Origin: Porticoccaceae bacterium
GTDB lineage: Bacteria; Pseudomonadota; Gammaproteobacteria; Pseudomonadales; Porticoccaceae
Assembly (NCBI GenBank): GCA_029250825.1
Contig: JAQXEN010000061.1
Location: 28,109 to 92,108, forward strand
DNA length: 64,000 nucleotides
Reading direction: 5' to 3'
The notes beneath the pieces are model-generated. The model did not search any database and was not told the DNA's origin. It saw only the letters and a program-made list of their open reading frames with translations. Positions within the stretch are counted from its first letter, which is position 1. The number at the start of each line of letters is the position of its first letter. The position numbers and the translations under genes are program-made. Of the stretch, positions 54,508-63,963 are shown one piece after another.

Positions 54508-55389
54508 TTATTGCGCAGGAAAGGATTCCAAAACTAACGCCGGATCGACACGCTGATTTAGCCAGTTCATACGCCAGTCAAGGTGCGGCCCTGTGGCTCG
54601 CCCAGTAGAACCAACCCGAGCTATCGGCTCACCGCGCGCCACGCGATATCCCGCAACCACAAGTATTTCACTGAGATGTAAAAAACTCGAGGAGAGACCA
54701 TGACCGTGATCAATAATCAGCGTGCCGCCAGAGTAAAACAGGTCATCGTGGGCAAGGCGCACAACCCCAGCCGCTGGCGCCTTAACAATAGTGCCAGTGG
54801 GCGCCGCGTAATCTAGGCCGTAGTGCGGACTTTTGGGTACGCCATTGTAGAATCGCTGACTGCCATAGACGCCAGTTATGGGCCCATCTACTGGCTTGAT
54901 AAATCCCCCTAGAAAATCTGTTTTATCGGTGACTAGGCGACGCGCCTCAACCACCAGAGCCGAGTCGGAGCGAATTCGCTGCAACTGTCCAGCAGGAGGC
55001 TCCACGGTGCGCTGAGGCACTCCTTCAACTTTTTGAATATTATAAGTACGCGGGACAATTTTATACTCTGCCTCGGAGACTAACCCGGCTGCATCGGTTA
55101 TCACAAAGCGCGACAGCGCTGATGCATTGCGGCCAAGGCCTACCAGAAACTGGCCATCCGCAGTGGTTTTTAGTTTCTCACCGCCATAGCTCACCGTCAC
55201 CCCAGGCTCCACCTGACCTAACAATAGAGCGCCCTGCTGCCATGTACCGCGCCACTCGACTGCCGGCTCAGCACTTGAGGCCGCTAGGTAGGGCGAGATA
55301 AACAGTAGAACAAATATCAAACTGAAGATTAAGATCGTTAGTCGCGAATCATACTGGCGTTGCATGCTTAGGGCCCTAGACAAATCCAC
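54508..55389 (-). CDS. M23 family metallopeptidase (LytM-type), exported
   Basis: 293 residues. An N-terminal hydrophobic segment (LTILIFSLIFVLLFISPYLA, about 17-36) is a signal peptide or anchor. Residues 45-110 form a beta-rich region. The peptidase domain has HYGLDYAAPTGTIVKAPAAG near 188-207 (His, Asp zinc ligands) and IIDHGHGLSSSFLHLSEI with the HxH-type site. All zinc ligands look intact, so an active cell-wall endopeptidase is likely. Confidence 0.93.
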   Translation of the reverse strand: MDLSRALSMQRQYDSRLTILIFSLIFVLLFISPYLAASSAEPAVEWRGTWQQGALLLGQVEPGVTVSYGGEKLKTTADGQFLVGLGRNASALSRFVITDAAGLVSEAEYKIVPRTYNIQKVEGVPQRTVEPPAGQLQRIRSDSALVVEARRLVTDKTDFLGGFIKPVDGPITGVYGSQRFYNGVPKSPHYGLDYAAPTGTIVKAPAAGVVRLAHDDLFYSGGTLIIDHGHGLSSSFLHLSEILVVAGYRVARGEPIARVGSTGRATGPHLDWRMNWLNQRVDPALVLESFPAQ

Positions 55390-55410
55390 CCGAGCCTGGA
55401 GACCTGTCAG

Positions 55411-55890
55411 TTAATCTATGTCTTTTTCCAGCACTGGCTCTTCAAGCGCTACGAAAGGCTCAATGCTGGCTATGCGACAACTATAGCCTGAACCACCCAT
55501 CACCGAAACCCGATCAAACTTGGCGCAGAGTCGGCTGTCAGACCTGAACAGGGTATAACCTGAACGCTTAATGCCAGGGCACTCAGTTCGCAGACGCAAA
55601 ATCGCAGTCTTTTTACCATACATAGTCACCAATGCCGTTTTATCATCGACAAATTTAATACGCTTAATACGATTTGCAGACAGACAACCATTGCGCACTT
55701 TCCAACCGGCAGTGCCGGCCTTTTGATCGATTGCCGCCAGCTGGTCAGTTAATGATGTTTTCTCAGTGGCAGCAGTATTGGCTTTTGGGGCAGAGGCGTC
55801 TGGAACATCCTCGGAGAAACTGGCAGAGCTAGTCAGAGTTAATAGAGACAACATAAATGATAGGGAAAAAATAGTGTTTACTGTTTTCAT
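55411..55890 (-). CDS. DUF6491-like secreted protein
   Basis: 159 residues with a cleavable signal peptide (about 1-25, ending ASFSED). The mature part has NGCLSANRIKRIKFVDDKTA, LVTMYGKK, LRTECPGI, LCAKFDRVSVM and SYSCRIASIEPF, with four cysteines probably paired. This is the DUF6491 pattern, function unknown. It is 21 bases upstream of the M23 peptidase gene and likely cotranscribed. Confidence 0.78.
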   Translation of the reverse strand: MKTVNTIFSLSFMLSLLTLTSSASFSEDVPDASAPKANTAATEKTSLTDQLAAIDQKAGTAGWKVRNGCLSANRIKRIKFVDDKTALVTMYGKKTAILRLRTECPGIKRSGYTLFRSDSRLCAKFDRVSVMGGSGYSCRIASIEPFVALEEPVLEKDID

Positions 55891-55934
55891 CTGTACCTCC
55901 CTGGCGAGATGAAGAGGGACCTGTTCAATAGAAC

Positions 55935-56009
55935 GCTATCTAATATCAAGCTATCTAATACAAAGCTATTCAATACAAAGCTATTCGATACAAAGCTATT
56001 CGATAGAAA
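55935..56009. repeat. 15-bp tandem repeat, five units
   Basis: Units start GCTATC or GCTATT: GCTATCTAATATCAA, GCTATCTAATACAAA, GCTATTCAATACAAA, GCTATTCGATACAAA, GCTATTCGATAGAAA. A degenerate sixth (55920-55934) precedes. Neighbouring units share 13-14 of 15 bases. It sits in the divergent spacer between the DUF6491-like and YheT-like genes. Confidence 0.9.
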
Positions 56010-56079
56010 CCATTGACGGCCCATCCAAAAAGGAACTACAGTCCTTTTTTAAGCCTAAAAAAATTATACATACTTACAT

Positions 56080-57054
56080 ATGACTCAAAACAATCGCTTT
56101 ACCCCACCTCTGATTTTAAAAAACCCTCATATACAGAGTATTTTGAATAGTCTGGGGCCGAGAAAAATGCGTGCCAAGCAGCAGGCTAAAAAGTTAGACA
56201 GCGAAATATTGACGCTTACTGCAGTGGATGGAACCCGATTACTGGCTGAATATGATCGTAGCAAAACCCCAAATAACAGCTTGATTGTGTTGCTTCATGG
56301 CTGGGAGGGGTCGAGTAAATCAGCCTATCAGGTGACCACCGCAAACTACCTGTTAAAACAGGGCTTTGATGTTCTGCGACTGAACCTCCGGGACCACGGT
56401 GATAGCCACCACCTAAATTTTGAATTATTTAACTCGACGATGACCACTGAGGTGGCTGAAGCGATCGCATGTTTCTTTAAAACTCATCCCTATGAAAAAC
56501 GCTTTCTCGCTGGGTTTTCATTGGGGGGAAACTTTACCCTGCGCATCGCTGCAGATCATGGTACCAGTCTAAAACTTACCGCTGCCGCCGGAATTTGCCC
56601 GCCGGTGGATCCAACCAACGCCATGACCGCTCTGGATAACACGCTGTTTTTCTATGAGCGCTACTTCTTTTACCGATGGTCAAAGTCTCTGCGCAAGAAA
56701 ATTACTCATTTTCCTGAGCATGGCTTTAAACATATTTTAAATAATGCTCGCACCATTGATGATATGAACAGTTTCTTTATCAAAAACCACACCCCTTTCG
56801 ACAGCGCCAATAGCTACTTCGAGGCCTATTCTTTGATTGGGGATCGGCTTTCTGAGCTTAATCTGCCGGCCTATCTGATTGCATCAGAGGATGATCCGAT
56901 TATTCCAGCAGAGGATTTAAAGCAGATTAACTGTCCAGAGAAGCTGAGTATTGAGTTACAACAGTACGGTGGACACTGCGGTTTTATTAAGAATTTATCG
57001 GCGCACAGTTGGATAGAGAACCGCTTAGTAGATCTATTCCGCGGTCACTTATAA
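56080..57054 (+). CDS. YheT-like alpha/beta hydrolase
   Basis: 324 residues. HIQSILNSLGPRK near 17-29 and LHGWEGSSKSAYQ near 71-83 are typical of the YheT family; the nucleophile serine is in AGFSLGGNFTLRIA near 144-157, aspartate in SEDDPIIPAEDL, histidine in YGGHCGFI near 306. Likely esterase; substrate unknown. Runs opposite to the flanking housekeeping genes and is inserted between recX and the alaS side. Confidence 0.9.
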   Translation: MTQNNRFTPPLILKNPHIQSILNSLGPRKMRAKQQAKKLDSEILTLTAVDGTRLLAEYDRSKTPNNSLIVLLHGWEGSSKSAYQVTTANYLLKQGFDVLRLNLRDHGDSHHLNFELFNSTMTTEVAEAIACFFKTHPYEKRFLAGFSLGGNFTLRIAADHGTSLKLTAAAGICPPVDPTNAMTALDNTLFFYERYFFYRWSKSLRKKITHFPEHGFKHILNNARTIDDMNSFFIKNHTPFDSANSYFEAYSLIGDRLSELNLPAYLIASEDDPIIPAEDLKQINCPEKLSIELQQYGGHCGFIKNLSAHSWIENRLVDLFRGHL

Positions 57055-57083
57055 GTGCTACCGAAAGCCTCTAGGCATCAAAG

Positions 57084-57569
57084 CTACCAGTCTTCACTGG
57101 ATTCATCTGAGGTTTCAGCGAGTGCATATTTAATTTGATCGTAATTAAACCCACGGTATTGTAAAAAGCGCATTCGCTTAGCTGTCTCACGTTGGTCTGA
57201 CGCCAGACGCTGACCAAACTTGCGCTGAGCGACTTCTCGGGCGAGCACCATCCAATCAACATCTGCCGCATCTAATGTCTGTGCCACCAATTCCTCGGCG
57301 ATACCCTTCTGGCGTATATCCTGACGAATACGTGTCAGCCCGTGGCCACGTATAATCCGCGATCGCACAAAGGCCTCGGCAAAGCGTGTATCTGATTGCA
57401 GACCCTCGTCAGCTAAACGCTGGAGGACCTCATCCAGGGCATCCTGCTGATCAAAACGCTTGTTAAGTTTGGTGGCCAATTCCGCCCGGGAATAGTCGCG
57501 CCCAGTGAGCAAGCCCATAGCGTAATTGCGCATTTTTGCGGGAGTGATGTCTGCAGGAGGCTCTAGCAT
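57084..57569 (-). CDS. recX: Regulatory protein RecX
   Basis: 161 residues. Modulates RecA filaments. MGLLTGRDYSRAELATKLNKRF near 18-39, FAEAFVRSRIIRGHGLTRIRQDIRQKGI near 63-90 and FLQYRGFNYDQIKYAL at the end give the three-helix RecX repeats. It follows recA after a hairpin terminator, so read-through probably sets its level. Confidence 0.95.
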   Translation of the reverse strand: MLEPPADITPAKMRNYAMGLLTGRDYSRAELATKLNKRFDQQDALDEVLQRLADEGLQSDTRFAEAFVRSRIIRGHGLTRIRQDIRQKGIAEELVAQTLDAADVDWMVLAREVAQRKFGQRLASDQRETAKRMRFLQYRGFNYDQIKYALAETSDESSEDW

Positions 57570-57610
57570 AATGGTGTATCTGCCACTTTTTATCTACAGG
57601 TTAATTACAC

Positions 57611-57634
57611 AAAAAGCGCCAATTGGCGCTTTTT
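57611..57634 (-). terminator. Terminator/attenuator between recA and recX
   Basis: AAAAAGCGCC, AATT, GGCGCTTTTT: perfect symmetric hairpin with A and T tracts, 71 bases after the recA stop and 42 before the recX start. Confidence 0.9.
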
Positions 57635-57704
57635 GCTTGTTTTTAATTTGCCGACATTCTGTTTTAAAATGCCCGACACTGAGAAGCTTTACTTCTCAGT
57701 TATC

Positions 57705-58724
57705 TTATTCTCCTGAATTGGCTTCTGCAGGCGCTACGCTACCCATCTCTTTTTCACGAATCATCGCTTCAATTTCAGCGGCAATCTCAGGGTTTTCGGT
57801 GAGATAGATGCCCACATTGGCCTTGCCCTGGCCGATCTTATTGCCTTTATAGGCATACCAGGCACCGGACTTGTCGATCAGACCATTTTTAACGCCGAGA
57901 TCAACCAGCTCACCGTTGCGGTTGATACCACGACCGTAGAGAATCTGGAATTCTGTCTGCTTGAACGGAGGCGCAACCTTGTTTTTAACCACTTTAACGC
58001 GGGTTTCATTACCGACAATCTCATCGCCATCTTTAACCGCGCCAATGCGGCGAATATCTAAACGTACAGAGGAGTAAAACTTTAGCGCGTTGCCACCAGT
58101 GGTGGTCTCTGGGTTGCCAAACATAACGCCAATTTTCATACGAATCTGGTTGATAAAGATAACCAGGCAGTTGGCATTCTTAATATTACCAGTGAGCTTA
58201 CGCAGTGCCTGAGACATCAGTCGCGCTTGCAGGCCAACGTGGTGATCACCCATATCGCCTTCAATTTCAGCTCGCGGGGTCAGTGCTGCAACCGAGTCAA
58301 CAACCAATACATCACAGGCGCCAGAGCGAACTAGCATATCGGTAACTTCGAGAGCCTGTTCACCAGTATCCGGCTGCGACACAATCAGGTCGTCTACCAC
58401 AACGCCCAACTTCTCAGCATAGACTGGATCTAAAGCATGCTCAGCATCAATAAAGGCACAGGTTCCACCGGCCTTTTGCGCTTCGGCGATAACTTGCAGA
58501 GTCAAGGTGGTTTTACCCGACGACTCAGGACCATAGATCTCAACGATACGTCCTTTTGGCAAACCGCCAATGCCAAGCGCAATATCCAGTCCCAGAGAAC
58601 CAGTAGAGATAGCTGGAACTGCCTGACGGGTGCCCTCACCCATGCGCATTACTGTTCCCTTGCCAAACTGGCGTTCGATTTGCCCCAGTGCGGCTTCTAG
58701 TGCTTTTGTCTTATTGGCGTCCAT
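57705..58724 (-). CDS. recA: Recombinase RecA
   Basis: 339 residues. Strand exchange and SOS co-protease. Walker [10 protein letters not shown] near 65-73, [15 protein letters not shown] near 112-126, [35 protein letters not shown] includes loop 2, near 192-226. C-terminal acidic tail is short. Preceded by a LexA box. Confidence 0.99.
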   Translation of the reverse strand: MDANKTKALEAALGQIERQFGKGTVMRMGEGTRQAVPAISTGSLGLDIALGIGGLPKGRIVEIYGPESSGKTTLTLQVIAEAQKAGGTCAFIDAEHALDPVYAEKLGVVVDDLIVSQPDTGEQALEVTDMLVRSGACDVLVVDSVAALTPRAEIEGDMGDHHVGLQARLMSQALRKLTGNIKNANCLVIFINQIRMKIGVMFGNPETTTGGNALKFYSSVRLDIRRIGAVKDGDEIVGNETRVKVVKNKVAPPFKQTEFQILYGRGINRNGELVDLGVKNGLIDKSGAWYAYKGNKIGQGKANVGIYLTENPEIAAEIEAMIREKEMGSVAPAEANSGE

Positions 58725-58786
58725 CGTTGTGACCTCGAGATTAATTCAATTAGATTAAGTTGGCGGGAAATTAAATAGACCATCAA

Positions 58787-58802
58787 CTGTATGGTTATAC
58801 AG
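58787..58802. promoter_or_regulatory. LexA (SOS) box of recA
   Basis: CTGTATGGTTATACAG matches the gammaproteobacterial consensus CTGT-N8-ACAG exactly. It lies 63 bases upstream of the recA ATG and overlaps the cinA stop codon (58795-58797). Confidence 0.92.
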
Positions 58803-59292
58803 TATTACATCCAGTAACCTGATGCAACAGTTGTTGAAGAGAAATTTTGATAGCCTGCTCACGAACCGCTGCGCGGTCTCCCGCAAGCTGATATTTTTTT
58901 GCGCTCACTCCCTGGGGGCTGGACCAGGCAAACCAGACGGTTCCCACAGGCTTATCATCAGTGCCGCCACCGGGACCCGCGATACCGCTGATAGCAACAG
59001 CATAATCCGCGTTGGCAACTCGCGCCGCACCCTCTGCCATATGCCTAACAACAGACTCCGACACTGCGCCCTGACTCTCCAAGACCCCTTGCGGAACACC
59101 TAGCAGCGCTTGCTTAGCGCTGTTGGCATAGGTCACGAAACCACAATTAAACCAAGCCGAACTGCCCGCCACAGCGGTGATCGCATGGGCTACACCGCCG
59201 CCAGTGCAGGACTCGGCAGCAGTGACTGTGGCGTCGCGCCGGGCCAGTGCAGCGCCAAGTTCAAGCGCTAAAGAGTTGATCATTTGATTCAT
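58795..59292 (-). CDS. pncC: Nicotinamide-nucleotide amidohydrolase (CinA C-terminal type)
   Basis: 165 residues, single-domain CinA form. Deamidates NMN to NaMN in pyridine nucleotide salvage. AAESCTGGGVAHAIT near 24-38, FVTYANSAKQALLGV near 52-66, AISGIAGPGGGTDDKPVGTVWFAW near 99-122 are the family blocks. Immediately upstream of recA, the usual arrangement. Confidence 0.95.
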   Translation of the reverse strand: MNQMINSLALELGAALARRDATVTAAESCTGGGVAHAITAVAGSSAWFNCGFVTYANSAKQALLGVPQGVLESQGAVSESVVRHMAEGAARVANADYAVAISGIAGPGGGTDDKPVGTVWFAWSSPQGVSAKKYQLAGDRAAVREQAIKISLQQLLHQVTGCNTV

Positions 59293-59437
59293 AGGCGAAG
59301 TGTATCTCGGTTTGATTTACTCAGATAGCAATTAGTTTAAGCTTTACCGTTACTCGCTTCAGAGCAGCGCCCCCAGCTAACCGCACACATACTTCGAGAC
59401 GAGCTTTTCGGTACTGCATAATTTGCTCTTCAGGTAC

Positions 59438-59443
59438 TATACT
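59438..59443 (+). promoter_or_regulatory. Possible -10 element for mutS
   Basis: TATACT in a 268-base spacer, 118 bases before the mutS start. A convincing -35 is not present (TGCATA at 17 bases), so this is tentative. Confidence 0.25.
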
Positions 59444-59560
59444 GTCGCAGAGCTAGGGATAGATCAGACTTTAAACGTCGCTCGACTTTATACTCTCGAT
59501 TTTACACGCTGACCCTGCGCGCTCGATTGTAGACTTTCTACTTTAAACAAGGACACAACA

Positions 59561-62155
59561 TTGGCCCAGCAAGAACAGTACACACCGATGATGCAGCAGT
59601 TTTTGCGCATCAAGGCAGACCACCCTAACGATATACTGTTCTACCGCATGGGTGACTTCTATGAACTGTTTTTTGACGATGCCAAGCGCGCCAGTGAGAT
59701 TTTAGATATAACCCTCACCGCAAGAGGCAAAGCCAACGGCAACCCTATCCCCATGTGTGGCGTACCCTACCATTCCGCTGAGGGCTACCTTGCCAAGCTG
59801 GTAAAACAGGGCCACTCAGTTGCTATCTGCGAACAGGTAGGCGACCCGGAATCCAGTAAAGGGCCAGTGGAACGGCAGGTAATGCGCGTTTTAACTCCGG
59901 GCACCATCAGCGATGAAGCGCTATTGGACGCCCGGCGAGACAATCTATTGGTGGCGATTAATAGTAGCGATAAGACTACCGGCATGGCTTGCCTCGATAT
60001 GAGTAGTGGTCGATTTCAACTGTTAGAGCTGGGCACCGAGGAAGAGCTATTCAGCGAACTGCAGCGTCTTAACCCGGTTGAAATCCTGCTCTCAGAAACC
60101 CTCCCTGACTATGAGTTTCTGACTGGCCGAAAAGGGATTAAACGCCGGCCCATATGGGAGTTTGATACAGACAGCGCCCTGAGATTGCTGAACAAACAGT
60201 TTGGCACTCGAGATTTAAGTGGCTTCGGCTGCGACCACCTGCCCGTTGCGATCAGTGCCGCAGGCTGCCTGCTGCAGTATGCCAAAGACACACAGCGCGG
60301 CGACTTGCCTCATATTCGCAGTATCATTGCCGAGAACAATACAGAAACCGTGGCCCTAGATGCGTCCAGCCGCCGCAATTTAGAACTCGACACGAATATG
60401 ACCGGCGGCTCTGAAAATACGCTATTTGAGGTGCTCGACACCAGCGCTACCACTATGGCCAGCCGTCTACTGCGACGCTGGCTCAATCGTCCACTGCAGG
60501 ATCTAGCCACTCTGCAAGCGCGCCAGCAAAGTATCGCTGCCCTGCATCACAATTATTTATATGAAGTCCTTCACGGACATTTAAAACAGATCGGTGATAT
60601 GGAGCGCATTCTCACTCGTGTCGCTCTGCGGTCGGCACGACCCCGAGACCTCACCCGCCTGCATCAATCCCTAGCAGTCCTGCCACAGCTGGCCACCGCT
60701 CTAGAAAACCCACCCATAGAGCACCTCGGCAACCTCGCCGCTGCCGCCGAGCCAATGCCCGAGCTAGTGCATCTGCTGGGCACTGCGGTAAAAGAGAATC
60801 CCCCTGTAGTGATCCGCGAGGGTGACGTTATCGCCGATGGTTACGACAGCCAGCTCGACGAACTTAGGGCACTCAACACCAATGCGGGTGACTTCCTGCT
60901 CGAGCTGGAAGAACGAGAAAAGGTCCGCAGCGGTATCAGCACATTAAAAGTCGGCTACAACCGTGTTCACGGCTACTATATTGAAATTTCTCGCGGCCAG
61001 AGCGACAAGGCTCCTGTGGACTATATTCGTCGCCAAACGTTAAAGAATGCCGAACGCTTTATCACCCCAGAACTGAAAGAATTTGAAGACAAGGCACTGA
61101 GCGCCAAAAGTCGTTCACTGGCCCGGGAAAAGTATCTTTACGAACAACTGATCGAGCAGCTCAACGAGAGTTTGGCCGAATTACAAAACTGCGCCGCCGC
61201 CATCTCCGAAATCGATGTGCTCGCCACGCTGGCAGAGCGAGCCCACAGTCTTAACTTTTGCCAACCCAACCTGACCTTGAACAGCGGCATTTCGATTCAG
61301 GCCGGCAGACATCCGGTAGTGGAGAAAGTCTCTAGTGATCCCTTTGTCGCCAATGATTTAGAGATGCACAACGAGCGAAAAATGCTGGTTATCACCGGCC
61401 CCAATATGGGCGGTAAATCCACCTATATGCGCCAGGCCGCGCTGATTGTACTACTCGCTCAAATAGGTAGCTTTGTCCCCGCTGCTGCCGCCACCATAGG
61501 CCTAGTAGACCGCATCTTTACGCGTATTGGATCCTCAGATGATCTTGCCGGTGGCCGCTCAACCTTTATGGTAGAGATGACCGAGACCGCCAACATCTTG
61601 CACAACGCCAGCGATCGTAGCCTAGTATTGATGGATGAAGTAGGCCGCGGCACCAGCACCTTTGACGGGCTCTCCCTGGCCTGGGCCTGCGCCTACCATC
61701 TGGCCGAAAAAGTCCGCGCCTTTACGCTTTTTGCCACCCATTACTTCGAGCTCACCTCGCTCCCCGAAAAAGTTTCAGGTGCCTGCAACATCCATCTCGG
61801 GGCCACTGAGTACAACGAAAATATTGTCTTCCTACACAGTATTGAAGAGGGTCCAGCGAATAAGAGCTACGGCATCCAAGTAGCCAAACTCGCCGGCTTG
61901 CCAGAGGATGTGATCAGCCTCGCACGTCAAGAACTGGCTCTCTTAGAAGCTGGCAGTCACGCAGTTATAACGCCTGCAGCACAGCAATCAGAAACAGCGC
62001 AGCCTGCGCTTGCTCCCTCCGAACCGAGTCAGACTGAGTTATTCTTGCCATCGATCAACCCGCAGCTACAAAAGCGTCTCGAACAGCTTAAACCCGACGA
62101 TCTCTCACCAAGAGACGCATTAGAGCTGCTCTATGAACTAAAAAAACTGCTCTAA
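59561..62155 (+). CDS. mutS: DNA mismatch repair protein MutS
   Basis: 864 residues. TTG start at 59561 with AAGGA eight bases upstream; the first residues [17 protein letters not shown] align with E. coli MutS. Mismatch-binding [19 protein letters not shown] near 27-45 includes the Phe-x-Glu reader. ATPase: [17 protein letters not shown] near 615-631, [18 protein letters not shown] near 692-709 and THYFEL. A Gln/Ala/Pro linker precedes the C-terminal tetramer helix. Divergent from cinA-recA. Confidence 0.98.
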   Translation: MAQQEQYTPMMQQFLRIKADHPNDILFYRMGDFYELFFDDAKRASEILDITLTARGKANGNPIPMCGVPYHSAEGYLAKLVKQGHSVAICEQVGDPESSKGPVERQVMRVLTPGTISDEALLDARRDNLLVAINSSDKTTGMACLDMSSGRFQLLELGTEEELFSELQRLNPVEILLSETLPDYEFLTGRKGIKRRPIWEFDTDSALRLLNKQFGTRDLSGFGCDHLPVAISAAGCLLQYAKDTQRGDLPHIRSIIAENNTETVALDASSRRNLELDTNMTGGSENTLFEVLDTSATTMASRLLRRWLNRPLQDLATLQARQQSIAALHHNYLYEVLHGHLKQIGDMERILTRVALRSARPRDLTRLHQSLAVLPQLATALENPPIEHLGNLAAAAEPMPELVHLLGTAVKENPPVVIREGDVIADGYDSQLDELRALNTNAGDFLLELEEREKVRSGISTLKVGYNRVHGYYIEISRGQSDKAPVDYIRRQTLKNAERFITPELKEFEDKALSAKSRSLAREKYLYEQLIEQLNESLAELQNCAAAISEIDVLATLAERAHSLNFCQPNLTLNSGISIQAGRHPVVEKVSSDPFVANDLEMHNERKMLVITGPNMGGKSTYMRQAALIVLLAQIGSFVPAAAATIGLVDRIFTRIGSSDDLAGGRSTFMVEMTETANILHNASDRSLVLMDEVGRGTSTFDGLSLAWACAYHLAEKVRAFTLFATHYFELTSLPEKVSGACNIHLGATEYNENIVFLHSIEEGPANKSYGIQVAKLAGLPEDVISLARQELALLEAGSHAVITPAAQQSETAQPALAPSEPSQTELFLPSINPQLQKRLEQLKPDDLSPRDALELLYELKKLL

Positions 62156-62198
62156 TCCAATAAGACATAAGTTAAGGGTAAAAAAGCGCCGGCGGCCA

Positions 62199-62226
62199 TT
62201 CACAGGACTCAAGTAGCTGTTATAAT
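62199..62226 (+). promoter_or_regulatory. Sigma70 promoter of fdxA
   Basis: TTCACA (62199-62204), 16-base spacer, TATAAT (62221-62226), 44 bases before the fdxA ATG. The -10 is perfect. Confidence 0.7.
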
Positions 62227-62270
62227 GCCGCCCGAATCGGAACCCCAGACATTGATACGAGAGCGAGACC

Positions 62271-62594
62271 ATGACCTTTATCGTCGGAGACAACTGCATT
62301 AAGTGTAAGCACACAGACTGTGTAGAAGTTTGCCCTGTAGACTGTTTTTATGAAGGCCCCAACTTTTTGGTAATCCACCCAGACGAGTGCATCGACTGCG
62401 CCCTCTGTGAACCGGAGTGTCCCGTAGGCGCGATCTTTGCAGAAGACGAGATCCCTGAAGGGCAGGAAGTATTTCTTGAAATCAATGCCGAACTGGCCGA
62501 TGTCTGGCCAAATATCACCGAACAGAAAGATGCCCCTGCCGATGCTGCAGAATGGGATGGTGTAGAGAACAAGCTTCAATATTTAGAACGCTAA
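62271..62594 (+). CDS. fdxA: Seven-iron ferredoxin FdxA
   Basis: 107 residues. [3Fe-4S]/[4Fe-4S] ferredoxin: [17 protein letters not shown] (residues 9-25) and [17 protein letters not shown] near 40-56. The C-terminal 45 residues are the typical Azotobacter-type extension. The mutS-fdxA order is conserved in pseudomonads and relatives, where rpoS usually comes next. Confidence 0.97.
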   Translation: MTFIVGDNCIKCKHTDCVEVCPVDCFYEGPNFLVIHPDECIDCALCEPECPVGAIFAEDEIPEGQEVFLEINAELADVWPNITEQKDAPADAAEWDGVENKLQYLER

Positions 62595-62669
62595 TTACTA
62601 CTCTAAGCTATAAGTAGTAGTGAGTCAGAAGGCAATAAGCAGTAAGCAACAAGCAGTTCGCGTAATTAC

Positions 62670-62746
62670 GCACCCGTAGCTCAGCTGGATAGAGTAGGTG
62701 GCTTCGAACCACTTGGTCGGGGGTTCGAATCCCTCCGGGTGCACCA
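62670..62746 (+). tRNA. tRNA-Arg(UCG)
   Basis: 77 nt with encoded CCA. Acceptor GCACCCG / CGGGTGC, D-arm GCTCAGCTGGATAGAGT, anticodon stem GGTGG / CCACT and loop CTTCGAA with TCG at 34-36, T-arm GGGGGTTCGAATCCCTC. Reads CGA. It is the likely target of the adjacent integrase element. Confidence 0.96.
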
Positions 62747-62775
62747 TTTTTATTAGTAACCCATTGTTTTCCTTG

Positions 62776-62812
62776 TGTATTCTTCCAATTACACAGGTAG
62801 GGTAGACAATGC
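62776..62812 (+). repeat. Left inverted repeat flanking the integrase gene
   Basis: 37 bases beginning TGTATTCTTCC and ending GTAGACAATGC. It is the exact reverse complement of 63964-64000. It contains the integrase start codon (ATG 62809-62811) near its inner end. The outer boundary is unknown because the right arm reaches the end of the window. Confidence 0.97.
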
Positions 62813-63963
62813 GGTATACACAAAAGCATCCCCAACACACTTACATCAAACGTGATGTGTATTACTTTTCAAGAGTAATACCTAGTGATTTAAAGCATCA
62901 CTACAGCAAACCTCGCATCATTCAGAGCCTCAAGACCAAGTCAGCGCGTAGAGCTACTGTTGCATCCAAGATGCTTTCAGCAAAGCTGGATGATTATTGG
63001 TTAGGCTTAAGACTCAAACAAGTAGATGTTCCTGCATCTCATTTGCTGGTCAGTGGCGCTACTGTAAACCTTGAATCAAACCTCCCAACTATTGATGAAG
63101 CACTAGAAACATATCTACGTATTAAAGGACGTGGTAAGTCTGACCTGTTCTTTAGTCACACCAAACGCTCAATTAAATACCTTACAGATTGTTTAGGCTC
63201 TCGCTCTTTAGACCAATACACTTCAGCTGATGCTGCACACTTAAGAGACTGGTTTGTCTTACGAGGTTTAGCCATTGCATCAATAAAACGTAACTTTGGC
63301 TCTATTAAAGCAGTGGTTAACTTTGTCGTCCTTGAGCAAGGATTAACATGCAGTAACCCATTTAATGGTGTTTATCTCCATTCAGACAAATCATCTAAAA
63401 AACGTAAGCCTATTGCTACCAACAACCTAAAAGCTATCCAAGCTAAATGTTTGGAATTAGATGATGACTTAAGACATCTTGTATCGTTAATTAGTGATAC
63501 TGGTATGAGATTGTCAGAAGCAACAGGTTTGATGAACTCTGACATTAATCTTGATTGTGATTATCCGCATATTGTCATTAAGCCCTACCCTCACAGGTCT
63601 TTAAAAACACTATCCAGCGAGCGTATTGTTCCATTAGTTGGACAGTCTCTTTGGGCAGCTAAACGGATTATAGGAACTTCAACATCTATTTATTCCTTCC
63701 CTCGCTACACATCTAGCTCGAGATGTAATGCTAACTCTGCTAGTGCAGCTATTAATAAATGGATTAAGACAGTAGCTGACTCTGATGCGGTTATACATGG
63801 TTTGCGTCATAGCTTTAGAGACAGGCTAAGAGCAGTAGAAGCACCATCAGAAGTAATTGACCAGCTAGGTGGTTGGAGCTCAAAGACTGTAGGACAAGGA
63901 TATGGAGATGGTTACAACGTAGAGATTCTTAGCAAGTGGCTAGAGAAGATTGCAATCCAATAG
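62809..63963 (+). CDS. Tyrosine recombinase / phage-type integrase
   Basis: 384 residues. An N-terminal DUF6538-like region (YYFSRVIPSDLKHHY, LKTKSARRATVASKMLSAKL) is followed by a SAM-like core-binding domain (about 95-185) and the catalytic domain. The catalytic set is R234 (DTGMRLSEA), K266, H330 and R333 (HGLRHSF), W356 and Y365 (VGQGYGDG), all present, so it should be active. The start ATG lies inside the left inverted repeat with AGGTAGGGTAG just upstream as a weak ribosome site. The TAG stop touches the right repeat. No excisionase is seen. Confidence 0.93.
   Translation: MRYTQKHPQHTYIKRDVYYFSRVIPSDLKHHYSKPRIIQSLKTKSARRATVASKMLSAKLDDYWLGLRLKQVDVPASHLLVSGATVNLESNLPTIDEALETYLRIKGRGKSDLFFSHTKRSIKYLTDCLGSRSLDQYTSADAAHLRDWFVLRGLAIASIKRNFGSIKAVVNFVVLEQGLTCSNPFNGVYLHSDKSSKKRKPIATNNLKAIQAKCLELDDDLRHLVSLISDTGMRLSEATGLMNSDINLDCDYPHIVIKPYPHRSLKTLSSERIVPLVGQSLWAAKRIIGTSTSIYSFPRYTSSSRCNANSASAAINKWIKTVADSDAVIHGLRHSFRDRLRAVEAPSEVIDQLGGWSSKTVGQGYGDGYNVEILSKWLEKIAIQ

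Noticed and set aside
55935..56009. CRISPR array
   Set aside because: The 15-bp units are contiguous with no spacers and no cas genes are present.
62608..62840. Minus-strand ORFs with GGIRTPDQVVRSHLLYPAEL or EGFEPPTKWFEATYSIQL
   Set aside because: Antisense translations of tRNA-Arg, another classic false protein.
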